A DNA stretch of 11,841 bases from Stephanodiscus triporus (GCA_036939755.1 JALLAZ010000820.1:1-11841), one strand, 5' to 3'; positions 1 through 11,416 are shown, numbered from the stretch's first letter. Numbers and translations are program-made. Notes: generated by a model from the sequence alone, not told the origin.

Positions 1-2
1 AC

Positions 3-126
3 GTCAAGGCCTTCCCGCCAAATATAAAACACGACGTTTTAGAATACAGTCTTAGATATGGTAGAGAGACACCAAAAAAGATCCTTCTGCCAGCTGTCCT
101 TCGGAGTGAAATTTATTTGGCGAGAA
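3..126 (+). other. possible 3' part of an exon from a gene off the left edge
   Basis: The third forward frame is open from the window edge. It runs to a good splice-donor sequence, GTAAGT, at 127-132, and the same frame stays open well beyond that. The translated segment has an ordinary, non-repetitive composition (for example ETPKKILLPAVLRSEIYLAR near its end), but I do not recognise it. It could be the end of an internal exon whose next exon lies between about 200 and 380, or simply chance. No ATG starts it, and a TATAAA at 23-28 sits inside it. Confidence 0.15.
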
Positions 127-436
127 GTAAGTATGTATTCCGACATAGTCTTACCTCATGCAGGAACCTGTTTTTGTATGCACCTACGTACCTATCTCTA
201 GGATACGTGGTGCCGTGCCTCTCTTTCCTGCACTTCTCTGCGAAGCCGTGCATGACACGCCCTCTCGGGACACAGGAGGAGCATCAACGTTCCCGGCCGG
301 GGATACCATATCGTATCGTACCAAATATCGTAAGGCAAACCAACAATTATTTTCGTTCCGCGCGGCGCATAAAGAAACCCACACAAAATGGGAAAAAAGA
401 ACAAAATCCTACGACTCCCAAACCAAGCCCTCCACA
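127..436 (+). promoter_or_regulatory. 5' flank of the lactonase gene
   Basis: This stretch has no gene I can support. It holds several ATGs (158, 176, 250, 388). The one at 158 is in frame with the lactonase, and the 93 residues it would add look nothing like the family. Transcription therefore probably begins after about 254, so that few upstream ATGs enter the mRNA. No clear core-promoter element is visible near that point. Confidence 0.3.
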
Positions 437-504
437 ATGTCGCCCAATTCCGCCCTCAATATGTCCGAACACCAAGCGACATCTTTCATGGAAATCTCGA
501 GTGA
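388..504 (+). CDS. upstream ORF overlapping the lactonase start (38 aa)
   Basis: An ATG in strong context (AAAATGG, A at -3 and G at +4) opens a 38-codon frame that ends in TGA at 502-504. It is out of frame with the lactonase. It overlaps all three candidate lactonase start codons (437, 461, 488). If the mRNA leader includes it, scanning ribosomes would have to bypass it to make the enzyme, which would lower lactonase translation. The peptide itself (MGKKNKILRLPNQ...) resembles nothing I know. Whether it is translated depends on the transcription start, which cannot be seen from sequence. Confidence 0.3.
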   Translation: MGKKNKILRLPNQALHNVAQFRPQYVRTPSDIFHGNLE

Positions 505-2331
505 CGGCGAATCGCCCGCGAGCAACTGTGGCCTCATCCAAACTGATGAAGAATTCGTCAACCAACAGCTTTTCTTCGTCACGTCTTACTCAGACTTCGA
601 TAAGCTTGCTCATGGCCCAAGGGGACACATCGCGAAGCACACCCTTCGTGTTTACCAGTTCCAAACTGATGGGAGCCTTGTTCTGTTGAACATTTCGGGC
701 GAACGCTCTCAGGTGATCAACCCCGCGTTTTCTCGCTTTCATCCCAGGTTAGTAGATACCTCTGACCTCCGTTTAGTAACAACTTACATTTTCTGGCTTT
801 CTCAGCCACGTGATTTGGTCCTTTCCCCATGTTTCATAGACTCAATGTGGTATACACGTGCACTGAAGACATTGAGGAAAATGGCCAAATACTCGCCTAT
901 GGAGTTCATCCTGACGGAAGCTTGACAGAGATAGATCGCATCGATGCAGGGGGGACATCGACATGCTACTTGACCATCGATCGCGAGCAACGTCATCTTA
1001 TTGCCGTGAACTACTGGGACTCCACGCTTGTCGTAATCCCACTGTCGAAGGAAACTGGCGAATTCGCTGGTCCCATCCATAATATCTACGACCCAAAAGC
1101 TGGGAAGAAAATGATCGCAGCCGCGAAGAAGCACGGTGGGGTGAATCACTCGAATAATGATGCATCAACCATTGCACAGAGGCAGGTCGATCCTCACTCC
1201 CATGCCCTCGTGCTTGACCCATTCGAAGGCTGTGTTGCGTATGTGCCAGATTTAGGCAAGGATCTGATTAGAGAAATCTTTTACGACAGCAAAGTAGGAA
1301 TGCTTGGATGCGAGTTCAGCATGCTCCCCAGTGGAATGAGTACTGACAAGCCGGACGGACCGAGGTATATTGATTTCCACCCCAAATTAAATGTCGCGTA
1401 CGTTGTCAACGAGCTGAGCTCCACTGTAAGTTGTTCTTTGCCGAAATTCTATCAGCTGATTATCTTCGTCATCATGTTCACATATTCCTAACTGTCACGT
1501 CTACAATGGGCCCAATAAAATGACAGATTGCTGTATTCTCCGTCGATAAGGAGCTCCTTTCGGAGATTTCACGTGCATCAAAGAAAGGGTTGCCGATGGA
1601 CCAGTTCAAAGGTCGTTCCACCCTCAAGCTTATCCAGTCCATCAAGACAGTGCCATCGGCATTCCCTGTCACGATGAACACTTGTGGTCGTATTTGTAAG
1701 TTTGTAAGTTGTGGAATATTTTCTCTTTGCCGAGCCAATCTCATCAATATTTGTCTGATGCAGGCGTACATCAATCAGGACGATTTGTCGTAGTCTCGAA
1801 TCGCGGACACGAATCCATCACCGTTTTGCGTGTGAAGCAAGGTTGTAGCAGCAAGGAAAAAGCCACGCGCGGCACCCTTGCTCAAGTTGGCTTCTTCCAC
1901 ACACGTGGAGAAACTCCACGTCACTTCCAATTTGATCACAGTGGACAGTTCTTGATTGTTGCGAACCAAGACTCTGATTCTATTGCTGTTTTTTCCTTCA
2001 ATCTAACAAGTGGAGAAATAAAGTACACTGGTCATGATGTGAGTTCATGGTTTGTCATTATTTTTTGCATATCAAATAATTGAATACCTCATATGCCGTC
2101 TCCTCATCATCATTTGAGCAGTACCGCGTCCCGAGTCCAAACTTTGTTTGCTGCTGTCCAGTAGTTGACAGATACTCAGATGTTCTTGTCACAGATGTTC
2201 TATCCATACCTCCATTAAGTCGATGCTCAATCCCTGATTCCGTTCAGTTCAACCCAATACATAATGAGCTGGAGTTGGCTCGGAAAGAAATTGCAGGGCT
2301 GAAATTGCAACTGTCATCGTTGACTGGATAG
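437..2331 (+). CDS. lactonase-family beta-propeller protein (6-phosphogluconolactonase / 3-carboxymuconate cyclase-like)
   Basis: Exons are 437-747, 840-1425, 1527-1695, 1764-2038 and 2122-2331, giving 516 aa. Introns are 92, 101, 68 and 83 bases, all GT-AG. Joins were chosen to keep frame and family motifs, for example HPRLNVVYTC across intron 1 and GRICVHQSGRF across intron 3. Family hallmarks are clear: VDPHSHALVLDP (about 220-231), PRYIDFHP (about 281-288), RFVVVSNRGHESI (about 362-374) and GETPRHFQFDHSGQF (from about 404). The propeller begins near residue 44. Known members hydrolyse 6-phosphogluconolactone in the pentose phosphate pathway or act on muconate lactones; the substrate here is not decided. 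At 516 aa it exceeds the usual 330-390, owing to an N-terminal lead, an insertion around 180-215 and a short leucine-rich C-terminal helix (NELELARKEIAGLKLQLSSL). No signal peptide is obvious. The start at 437 has A at -3; 461 and 488 are alternatives. Confidence 0.9.
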
Positions 2332-2674
2332 GTGATTTTTGTGCTTTTGGCATAGTAGGCTTCAAGTAAAAAAAGACAATTTTTTGTTTTGTAGAGATAA
2401 TATTATCCAATCAAAATCGCGAACACAGATTATATCATTTTTTCTCAAATATCGTAGGATTGATTACGTCTTTTTAGAGTAAAAACAGGACGTCGACGGT
2501 TGGGCAGGATATGTCAGTTGACATTACTTTCACATTCCACCGCCAACGCGACCATACAATTTAGCAAAGGTGATTTTGGATGACGGCAGTTGGCTGATTT
2601 CCATGACATAATATAAAATACAGTTTACGCAAATTAATGCCTTAACTGAGAATCCGTAGCTTCCACTTAATATA
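2332..2674. other. AT-rich convergent spacer (two 3' ends)
   Basis: This spacer lies between the stop of the lactonase (plus strand) and the stop of CK2 beta (minus strand), so it should hold both 3' UTRs. It is AT-rich with A and T runs (for example around 2370-2392 and 2440-2452). I see no canonical AATAAA in the expected orientation and no gene. One minus-strand frame is open from 2766 down to 2530 but begins inside CK2 beta exon 2 in a different frame, so I treat it as a shadow. Confidence 0.6.
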
Positions 2675-4595
2675 TCATCGCCGAGTACTACCGCCGCCCT
2701 GACGACTTCGGCTAATCCTTCTACTACTACTACTGCCGATGCGATTGTCATTCGGTCCATTGTCATTCTGCTGGTCCTCCTCGTTATTTCTAAAGTACAA
2801 GCTTGTCTGATTTATTCTGAATCCGTATATACGGGGTACATATTGTTGGGAGGGCCGAACGGGTATCATTTCCTGAGTAGATTCGTTCCGTTCGTTCAAG
2901 AGAATGCAAATAATAATAAGAATGTGTATATTGCAGTACAATACCTCGGACGAACATGAAAAAAATATGCACCCACGCACACTAAACTCACCGGGTGCGT
3001 CATTAGGTACAAATGAGGAAACGTCGTGCCGAAGTACGCTCCGTCGATATTCGCCTGTCGAGTACTCTTCGGGAAGAACAATCCGTGACAGCGCGGGCAG
3101 AAAACGTTCACGGTGTAATTCCGCGGCATGTCGCTCAAACCCACCGGCAAGACCGGCTGTCCCTGACAGAAAACGTGCGGACACCGCCCGAAGGTCGCGC
3201 TGCGATACTTCTCGTACATCGCGTGCATCCCCCGATTCGTCACGACGTACCTGGCGTGTATCATCCCGTACAGCATCTCCGCCGCGCTCTCGACGATCTC
3301 GTGCTGCTCCTCAGTGAGCGTCTCCTCCATGGGCATCTCGACGTCGAGGACCATGTCCAGGGCATAATCGTAGTAAGGCACGAGGCCGTTGAGTCCCGTG
3401 AGGTTGAAGTCGTCCTGGATGTAATCCTCGTCGACCTCGACGAAAAATTCGTTTCCGCGTAGGTTGCAGAACCACGATATCCAGCTCCCGTCCTCGTCCG
3501 ATGCGGATATTTCCGAGGAGTCCTCCTCTTCCTCGTCGTCGTCGTCATCGTCGTCGTCGTCGTCTTCCTCGTCCTCTTCGGATGCCGAATTTTCGTTTGG
3601 CTTGGCGGGTCCCTCGTCGCGAGACCTAGGATCGACTACGACGTCGATGTTGTCGTCCGCGCCCATCCCCGCATTCGCGGTGCCGTTGACGACCTCGTTC
3701 GGATGCTGGCACTGACGCCGATCGCGGCGGGGCGGCTCCGGTCCCCATCCCGCCGGACCGCTACCGAACGCGCCCGTCGTCGTCACGCCCCCCTCGGAGG
3801 ACCTCCTGGCGTTGCCGCCGCCGCCGCCCACCCCCCCCCCTCCTCCTCCCATCATATTCACGGTCCCAGGCCTGTGCGCGACTCCGCTTCCGTCTACGAC
3901 CAAATTCGTGGCGGGGGGTGGTCCGTCCCTCCTCGCTCCGCCGTCGCGATGGTGATGATGATGATGATGGCGGTTGTGGACCCCCCCGTACAGCCCGCCG
4001 CCACCCGACGATCCCCCGACTCCTCCTCCTTCACCTCCTCCTCCTCCTCCTCCCCTCCCAACCCCTCCCGCCGTCCCCCCGAAGACGCCGCCGAGTCCTC
4101 CCCCCCCCACGATGCCATCGTGGCCGGCGGCGACGTTTCGTTTCCCCTCCCCGCTTATCATCATGTCCGCGAACGTCCCCGCCGCGAGCGCCGCCTCGGT
4201 CGACGTGGTCGACAATGCGTTCGACGGAGGGACCGACAATTCGTTGGGCGGGAGCAACGTCAGGTCGCTCGGCGGTAATATCGCGAGGGCGGTAGTCGTA
4301 GCAGTAGTCGTCGTCGTCGCCTCCAGGCTGGATCGTCGCAATCGGGAAGAAGAAGAAGAAGAAGAAGACGACGACCGCGACGACGCCGCGACAGCGAGAC
4401 CGTCGTCATCGTCGTCATCGTCGCCCCCCCCATCGCCGTCCGTCCCCCCCGGCCGACGACGGATCGTCTCGCCGTCGTCTCGATCAACGTCGTCGTCGTC
4501 GTCATTAGCGTTAGAGCGATCGACCGATGATCCTCCTCCCTCCCCCCTCCCCACGACGGCGCCGACCCCGCCGGGATCGGAATCGGAATCGGAGT

Positions 4596-4626
<31 letters not shown>

Positions 4627-4674
4627 CATCGCCGCCGGTCCTCCCGGGGATGATTCCCCTCGTGTCGTTGTCAT
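2675..4674 (-). CDS. CSNK2B: casein kinase 2 regulatory subunit beta with long low-complexity N-terminal extension
   Basis: Exon 1 is 4674-2992 and exon 2 is 2872-2675, joined across a 119-base GT-AG intron to give 626 aa. The conserved core starts at [15 protein letters not shown] (residue 397) and runs to the end of exon 1, followed by [15 protein letters not shown] from exon 2. Zinc-finger cysteines at about 498, 503, 526 and 529 have the spacing of human Cys109/114/137/140, the CK2-beta dimerisation site. The exon 2 segment matches the hairpin that binds the catalytic alpha subunit, including the Tyr and Phe of IYGF. The protein forms the dimer core of the CK2 tetramer and guides substrate choice, mainly in nucleus and cytosol. 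Usual length is 215-280 aa, so residues 1-396 are extra: Gly, Ser, Asp, His and Glu tracts ending in an acidic run (about 366-385) just before the core. The segment matching the human acidic loop is less acidic here. The ATG at 4674 is the first in a continuous frame but has a weak context (C at -3); a later Met could be used. Confidence 0.95.
3521..3579. repeat. GTC/CTC trinucleotide tract encoding the acidic run of CK2 beta
   Basis: Imperfect GTC, CTC and TTC triplets on the plus strand read as Asp and Glu codons on the minus strand. They encode about 20 consecutive acidic residues (about 366-385), followed by a Ser/Asp/Glu segment and the CK2-beta core. Such a tract can change length by slippage. 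Confidence 0.85.
3814..3850. repeat. GCC repeat and ten-base C run (poly-glycine in CK2 beta)
   Basis: GCC triplets are followed by an uninterrupted run of ten C (3831-3840) and TCC triplets. In the mRNA this is a dense G tract encoding glycines with one Val. The homopolymer is an error-prone site for both replication and sequencing, so the frame here deserves a check. The frame is intact as given. Confidence 0.8.
3949..3969. repeat. ATG/GTG triplet repeat (poly-histidine in CK2 beta)
   Basis: Tandem ATG triplets on the plus strand read CAT/CAC on the coding strand. They give seven histidines in a row at about residues 236-242 of the N-terminal extension. A His run of this length could bind metal ions, but no function is implied by sequence alone. 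Confidence 0.8.
4600..4624. repeat. GCC repeat (poly-glycine near the CK2 beta N-terminus)
   Basis: Eight GCC triplets encode eight glycines at about residues 18-25 of the protein. They are followed by alternating Asp-Ser codons. Confidence 0.8.
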
Positions 4675-5168
4675 GCGACTAAGTGTATATTGTTTGAGTC
4701 CCCGAAAACGAATGAAGCGGCGGAGAAGAGAGAAAATGAAGGGGAAAGGGGCAGGGCCGGCTGGTGGCTGAACAACAGAACTGACTGTCGCCAGTTTGTC
4801 GCTGAAATTCGGGAATTTTTTTTTTCACGCCCGCCGCCCCCGTGGACGACACAGCATCACAGCACGGAGGAGCGCACCAGCAGTAAGTTATATCCATGGG
4901 ATTTCTCGGCAACCAGCGGTCGGATCGGACCCGACGGAGATGGCCACCTACAGGACACGATCGCTTTGCTTCCGATGATGCTCTCTTCAAGCTGTCGCGT
5001 CTAACAATCAATCGTGTTTTCTTGTTGAATTAATCGATTACGCGCGATTCGCCCACCAGCATTGGAATCTCTCCTCCTGCCACATCGACCCAAGGGACCC
5101 TGATTACCGCACCCCAAGACAAAAGAAAACCGTTCGTCCACGGCTGAGTTTTATCGAATAGCAATACC
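4675..5168. promoter_or_regulatory. divergent promoter region between CK2 beta and the MYND gene
   Basis: The two start codons face away from each other across 494 bases, so both promoters and both 5' UTRs must lie here or overlap. The region is fairly GC-rich with one run of T (about 4816-4825). An inverted CCAAT (ATTGG) lies about 100 bases before the MYND ATG. A donor-like GTAAGT at about 4882 and AG sites before 5162 leave open a 5' UTR intron in the MYND transcript, which I cannot prove. Open frames on both strands here lack ATG starts or family features and are not called. Confidence 0.45.
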
Positions 5169-6077
5169 ATGGACGACATGACTTCGGCGGCATGCTGTGC
5201 CGAGTGTGGCGAGGGCGGCGCCGACCTCAAGATGTGCAATGCGTGCAAGTACGCCAAGTATTGCAGCGTAACGTGTCAGAGGCAGCATTGGCCAAGTCAC
5301 AAAGAAGAATGCAAGCAACTCGCCGCCAGGCTGCACGACGAGTCCTTGTTCAAACAGCCGCCACCCAAAGAGGATTGTCCGATCTGCCTCCTGCCAATGC
5401 CATTTGCATATGAGGCAGTTGCAACCTGTTATCCCTGCTGTGGGAAAGTTGTGTGTTATGGGTGTATTTGTTCGTCTTGGTATTTATACGGAAATAGCAA
5501 GTGTGTGTTTTGCAACGCGTCGTTGTGCGACGAAAACTTAGTAGAAATCGATTGCGATGTCAAAATTGCGCGACTGAAGAAACGAGTGGAGGCAAATGAT
5601 GCCAACGCAATCTATTATCTAGGTTTGTATTATGCCCTGGGATTGGATCCCCTCGGATGCTGTGGTCTGCAACAGGATTATAATAAGGCAATCGAACTCT
5701 GGACTCGGGCGGCGGAGCTCGGGTCAAGTACGGCTCATTCTGGTTTAGGTCAAGCATATTTTGAAGGACTGGGCGTTGAGAAAGATGCAAAGAAAGCCAC
5801 TCATCACTATGAACTTGCAGCCATGGCGGGGCATGAAGTGGCAAGGTACAAACTCGGATTCATTGAGTACGAAGCTGGTAATATCGAACGAGCCATAAAG
5901 CATTGGATGATTTCGGCATCGGCTGGGCATAGTATGTCAATGAAAGGGATCAAGAGAGGATTTGACCAGGGGGAAGTGAACAGTGATGTGTATGAGCTTA
6001 CGTTGAAAGAGTACAATGATTCTTGCGATGCTATGAGGAGCAAATCGAGGGAAGATGTACCGGCTGATTTCTATTGA
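5169..6077 (+). CDS. MYND zinc-finger, RING-like and Sel1-repeat protein (diatom-type expanded family)
   Basis: A single exon encodes 302 aa. The start is well supported by ACCATGG context. A complete MYND finger occupies residues 10-48, with C10-x2-C13, C23-x2-C26, C32-x3-C36 and H44-x3-C48. A second cysteine cluster at 70-115 resembles a RING (C70-x2-C73, C91, C96-x2-C99, C112-x2-C115). It is followed by three clear Sel1-like repeats and one weaker repeat (about 145-188, 189-224, 225-256, 257-290), such as GLGVEKDAKKATHHYELAAM. MYND fingers and Sel1 repeats both bind proteins, so it is probably an adaptor. RING-like ligase activity is possible but unshown, because the cluster lacks the textbook histidine position. 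No signal peptide or membrane segment is visible. I recall this domain order as highly multiplied in diatoms. The absence of introns, unlike its intron-bearing neighbours, would fit spread by retroposition. By eye the first 230 bases are more GC-rich than the rest. Confidence 0.9.
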   Translation: MDDMTSAACCAECGEGGADLKMCNACKYAKYCSVTCQRQHWPSHKEECKQLAARLHDESLFKQPPPKEDCPICLLPMPFAYEAVATCYPCCGKVVCYGCICSSWYLYGNSKCVFCNASLCDENLVEIDCDVKIARLKKRVEANDANAIYYLGLYYALGLDPLGCCGLQQDYNKAIELWTRAAELGSSTAHSGLGQAYFEGLGVEKDAKKATHHYELAAMAGHEVARYKLGFIEYEAGNIERAIKHWMISASAGHSMSMKGIKRGFDQGEVNSDVYELTLKEYNDSCDAMRSKSREDVPADFY

Positions 6078-6600
6078 GCATTGGGGAATAGGTTTCAGCC
6101 CCTAAGAGACTTTTTTTAGAGGATGATCTAATTTGATTTTGACTTCATTAGCGATGAAAAGTTATGAATGCAAGCGTCATTGTATTTTTTGCTTGTTTGT
6201 GATGCTTCCTCTCCGAATGATTCTGAGTTCCTTGAAGTTTCTCTCCGGTCTCTGAGTGATTCTAACATTTTGGAGATATGTGAGCCTGGGAGCTGAGAGA
6301 AAGAGGAGATATTGAGAGTCTCCCATCCTGAATTCTGATGTCTTCAGATAAGAGATCGCGAGGAGGAGATATGAGACTCTGGGATGGAAAGACCGATTTA
6401 GAGTGTTTCACCAATATAAGATATTGCTTATGTTGTTCGCAAAAATAATGAAGCGAGACGTGGGTAGGTGTTATTCTAGCCTGAGCTATCGTATCTTCCT
6501 TGTTTTTGCAATTCCTTAATGTTTACTGGAATTTGAAACAAATAATTGACTTTTACACTTATCGCATGTGTCATGCTTTCAAGCTGCCATGTTCCACATA
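6078..6600. other. spacer downstream of the MYND gene
   Basis: This stretch holds the MYND 3' UTR and otherwise no gene I can support. A minus-strand frame is open without an ATG from 6522 to 6265 (86 codons, TAG at 6262-6264). A plus-strand ATG frame of 42 codons lies at 6168-6296. Neither resembles a known protein, and such lengths can arise by chance. The purine-rich part at 6240-6390 carries the small repeats listed separately. Confidence 0.5.
6272..6372. repeat. three copies of GGAGATAT downstream of the MYND gene
   Basis: The octamer GGAGATAT occurs at 6272-6279, 6305-6312 and 6365-6372, 33 and 60 bases apart. Similarity continues loosely after each copy (TGAG or GAGACTCT, then GGGA/CCCA). 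All three fall in the same phase of the open minus-strand frame. They may be decayed copies of one short unit. Confidence 0.4.
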
Positions 6601-6819
6601 TTAAACATTGCTTTTGTCACCATCCTTCGACTTAATCATTTCTCCAGACAGAACCATCGAAACCAGCCAGCCCTCCGAAGACACAATAAATTCAACACCC
6701 AAAACTTGGTCGCCGGCGGCTTTGACCTCAACCATCACTTACGGCATGGCGGCGCCCTGACCAGGCATGCAGACGTCGTCCACACACAATGAAAAGATCA
6801 TATTTTGCTGTGCCTCCAA
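6601..6819 (-). pseudogene. possible relic of a biotinyl/lipoyl carrier domain (pyruvate-carboxylase-like)
   Basis: On the minus strand one frame is open from 6819 to 6604, interrupted only by a TAA at 6739-6741 and closed by TAA at 6601-6603. It reads MPGQGAAMP, then the stop, then VMVEVKAAGDQV and later SMVLSGEMIKSKDGDK. This echoes biotinyl carrier domains of pyruvate carboxylase (GAPMPG..VEVKV..GD.V, then the biotin site, then a closing GD.V). The expected biotin motif with its modified lysine (AMKM) is not there; SSEGWLVSM stands in its place. The internal stop overlaps a good donor (GTAAGTG), so a spliced exon end is an alternative reading. The match is by eye, short and uncertain. A chance frame in spacer DNA is possible. 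Confidence 0.3.
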
Positions 6820-6922
6820 TCAATTTTTCGTGTTGGGTTTCGTGCAATTTGTACTCCACGCAATCTCATTCTACACTCTAACTATCTTCATTGAACATTA
6901 CCGTGTAATCTCAGAGCATTCT

Positions 6923-10652
<3,730 letters not shown>

Positions 10653-10887
10653 GGTCGGGCGGTCCGGGCCGGGTAGTGTCCGGTCGGTGTGGAGGCCGTC
10701 GGGTTGGCAAGGTTGGCGTTGTTTTCCTTGGTTCTCGGTTTGTTCTTCTCCTGTGTTTTTTTTCATTGGCGCGAGACCTATCGTCTGTTCTTCGCACAGA
10801 GGTGGGGGGAGGGGAAAACGGCTTGGACACAAAAATACGCCAGTTGCAAGTCATCACACATTATTGTCACTGACTTCTTTCACAATC
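10653..10887. promoter_or_regulatory. divergent upstream region of NVL and the right-hand relic
   Basis: This is the 235 bases between the NVL start and the ATG at 10888 on the opposite strand. On the minus strand a CCAAT occurs about 115 bases before the NVL ATG. It overlaps the alternative upstream ATG at 10766, which mildly favours the downstream start. Composition changes here from GC-rich to AT-rich. No TATA box is convincing. Confidence 0.4.
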
Positions 10888-11399
10888 ATGAGAAATCGTA
10901 GGCGGAGGGAGTCCGCTCTCCGCTCGTCGGTTCAACAAGAGCAAGACCTCGAATCGAATCATTACCTCCACAATTAACTCAACAAAATACTCGGCAAACA
11001 TGGCGAAGAAACGCTGCAGCAGCACGGGATGCACCAAAGCAAGCGAACAATCTGTTCGAGGAGTACCATAGCCAAGAAACTTCTTTCCTCAAGAAGCAGT
11101 ACGACGAGCTAAAGGCAAAGTGCAAGAAGGAAAACAAGTCCTTATCGAAGATTGTTGCAGCCGAGAATGCAGTATCTCAGCAAATATCCGTGATGGGGAG
11201 CAACAATACAGATATTGCTAACGAAAGGTTGGAAAATGAACTCCTCGAGAAGAATGCGATTATTTTTGCATATGAAGAGTCGATCATCTCATACAAGGAC
11301 AAGATTGTCAAGCTTTAGACAATGATCCACGAAAAGAACAGACGCATTCAAATGCTCGAGCAGGCTTGCAATTCATGCCCATTCGAAAACATCATTTAG
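10888..11399 (+). pseudogene. broken coiled-coil protein gene or element fragment
   Basis: An ATG at 10888 opens a short basic frame (MRNRRRRESALRSSVQQ) that stops at 10975-10977. A different frame is open from 10902 to 11315 without a usable early ATG. After a TAG at 11316-11318 it continues in frame to a second TAG at 11397-11399. That frame reads as a charged coiled coil (FLKKQYDELKAKCKKENKSL, then NERLENELLEKN, then after the stop HEKNRRIQMLEQA), and the heptad-like pattern runs across the stop. The simplest reading is one gene broken by a frameshift near 10970 and a nonsense change at 11316. I do not recognise the family; a Gag-like or other element protein is possible. TAG ends the lactonase and NVL genes here, so it is not a general sense codon. 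Confidence 0.4.
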
Positions 11400-11416
11400 G
11401 GCATGACGCAATATGA

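Noticed and set aside
127..163. 37-base intron between GTAAGT at 127 and CAG at 163 joining the left-edge frame to the lactonase
   Set aside because: It is shorter than any other intron here by half, and the resulting frame does not match the lactonase frame.
158..436. Lactonase start at the in-frame ATG 158
   Set aside because: The added 93 residues show no resemblance to the family or to a targeting peptide, and the region contains other out-of-frame ATGs. The start at 437 with A at -3 is more plausible, though not proven.
2530..2766. Minus-strand frame ending ...KLYGRVGGGM as an alternative C-terminus of CK2 beta
   Set aside because: It overlaps exon 2 in a different frame, no convincing splice pair would join it to the core, and the exon 2 frame has the conserved YVPRIYGF segment and its own stop.
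4690..5011. Open frames on both strands in the CK2 beta/MYND divergent region
   Set aside because: They lack ATG starts at the open ends, show no domain or family resemblance, and fill the space required for two promoters and leaders.
6168..6296. 42-codon plus-strand ORF with a hydrophobic start, downstream of the MYND gene
   Set aside because: It is short, Ser/Leu-biased, overlaps the purine-rich repeat region and has no recognisable homologue; likely chance within the 3' UTR.
6314..6387. Hairpin formed by GAGAGTCTC/CCATCC and GAGACTCT/GGATGG
   Set aside because: The two paired blocks occur in the wrong order to form one stem; only weak competing 6-8 bp pairings remain.
6568..6792. 74-codon plus-strand ORF in the MYND/NVL spacer
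   Set aside because: It is antisense to the more protein-like minus-strand frame and has no recognisable feature.
10902..11399. TAG used as a sense codon in this genome, suggested by in-frame TAGs at 11316 and 11774
   Set aside because: TAG is the natural terminator of the lactonase (2329-2331) and of NVL (6923-6925), so a general reassignment is not supported. Decay of the right-end frames explains it better.
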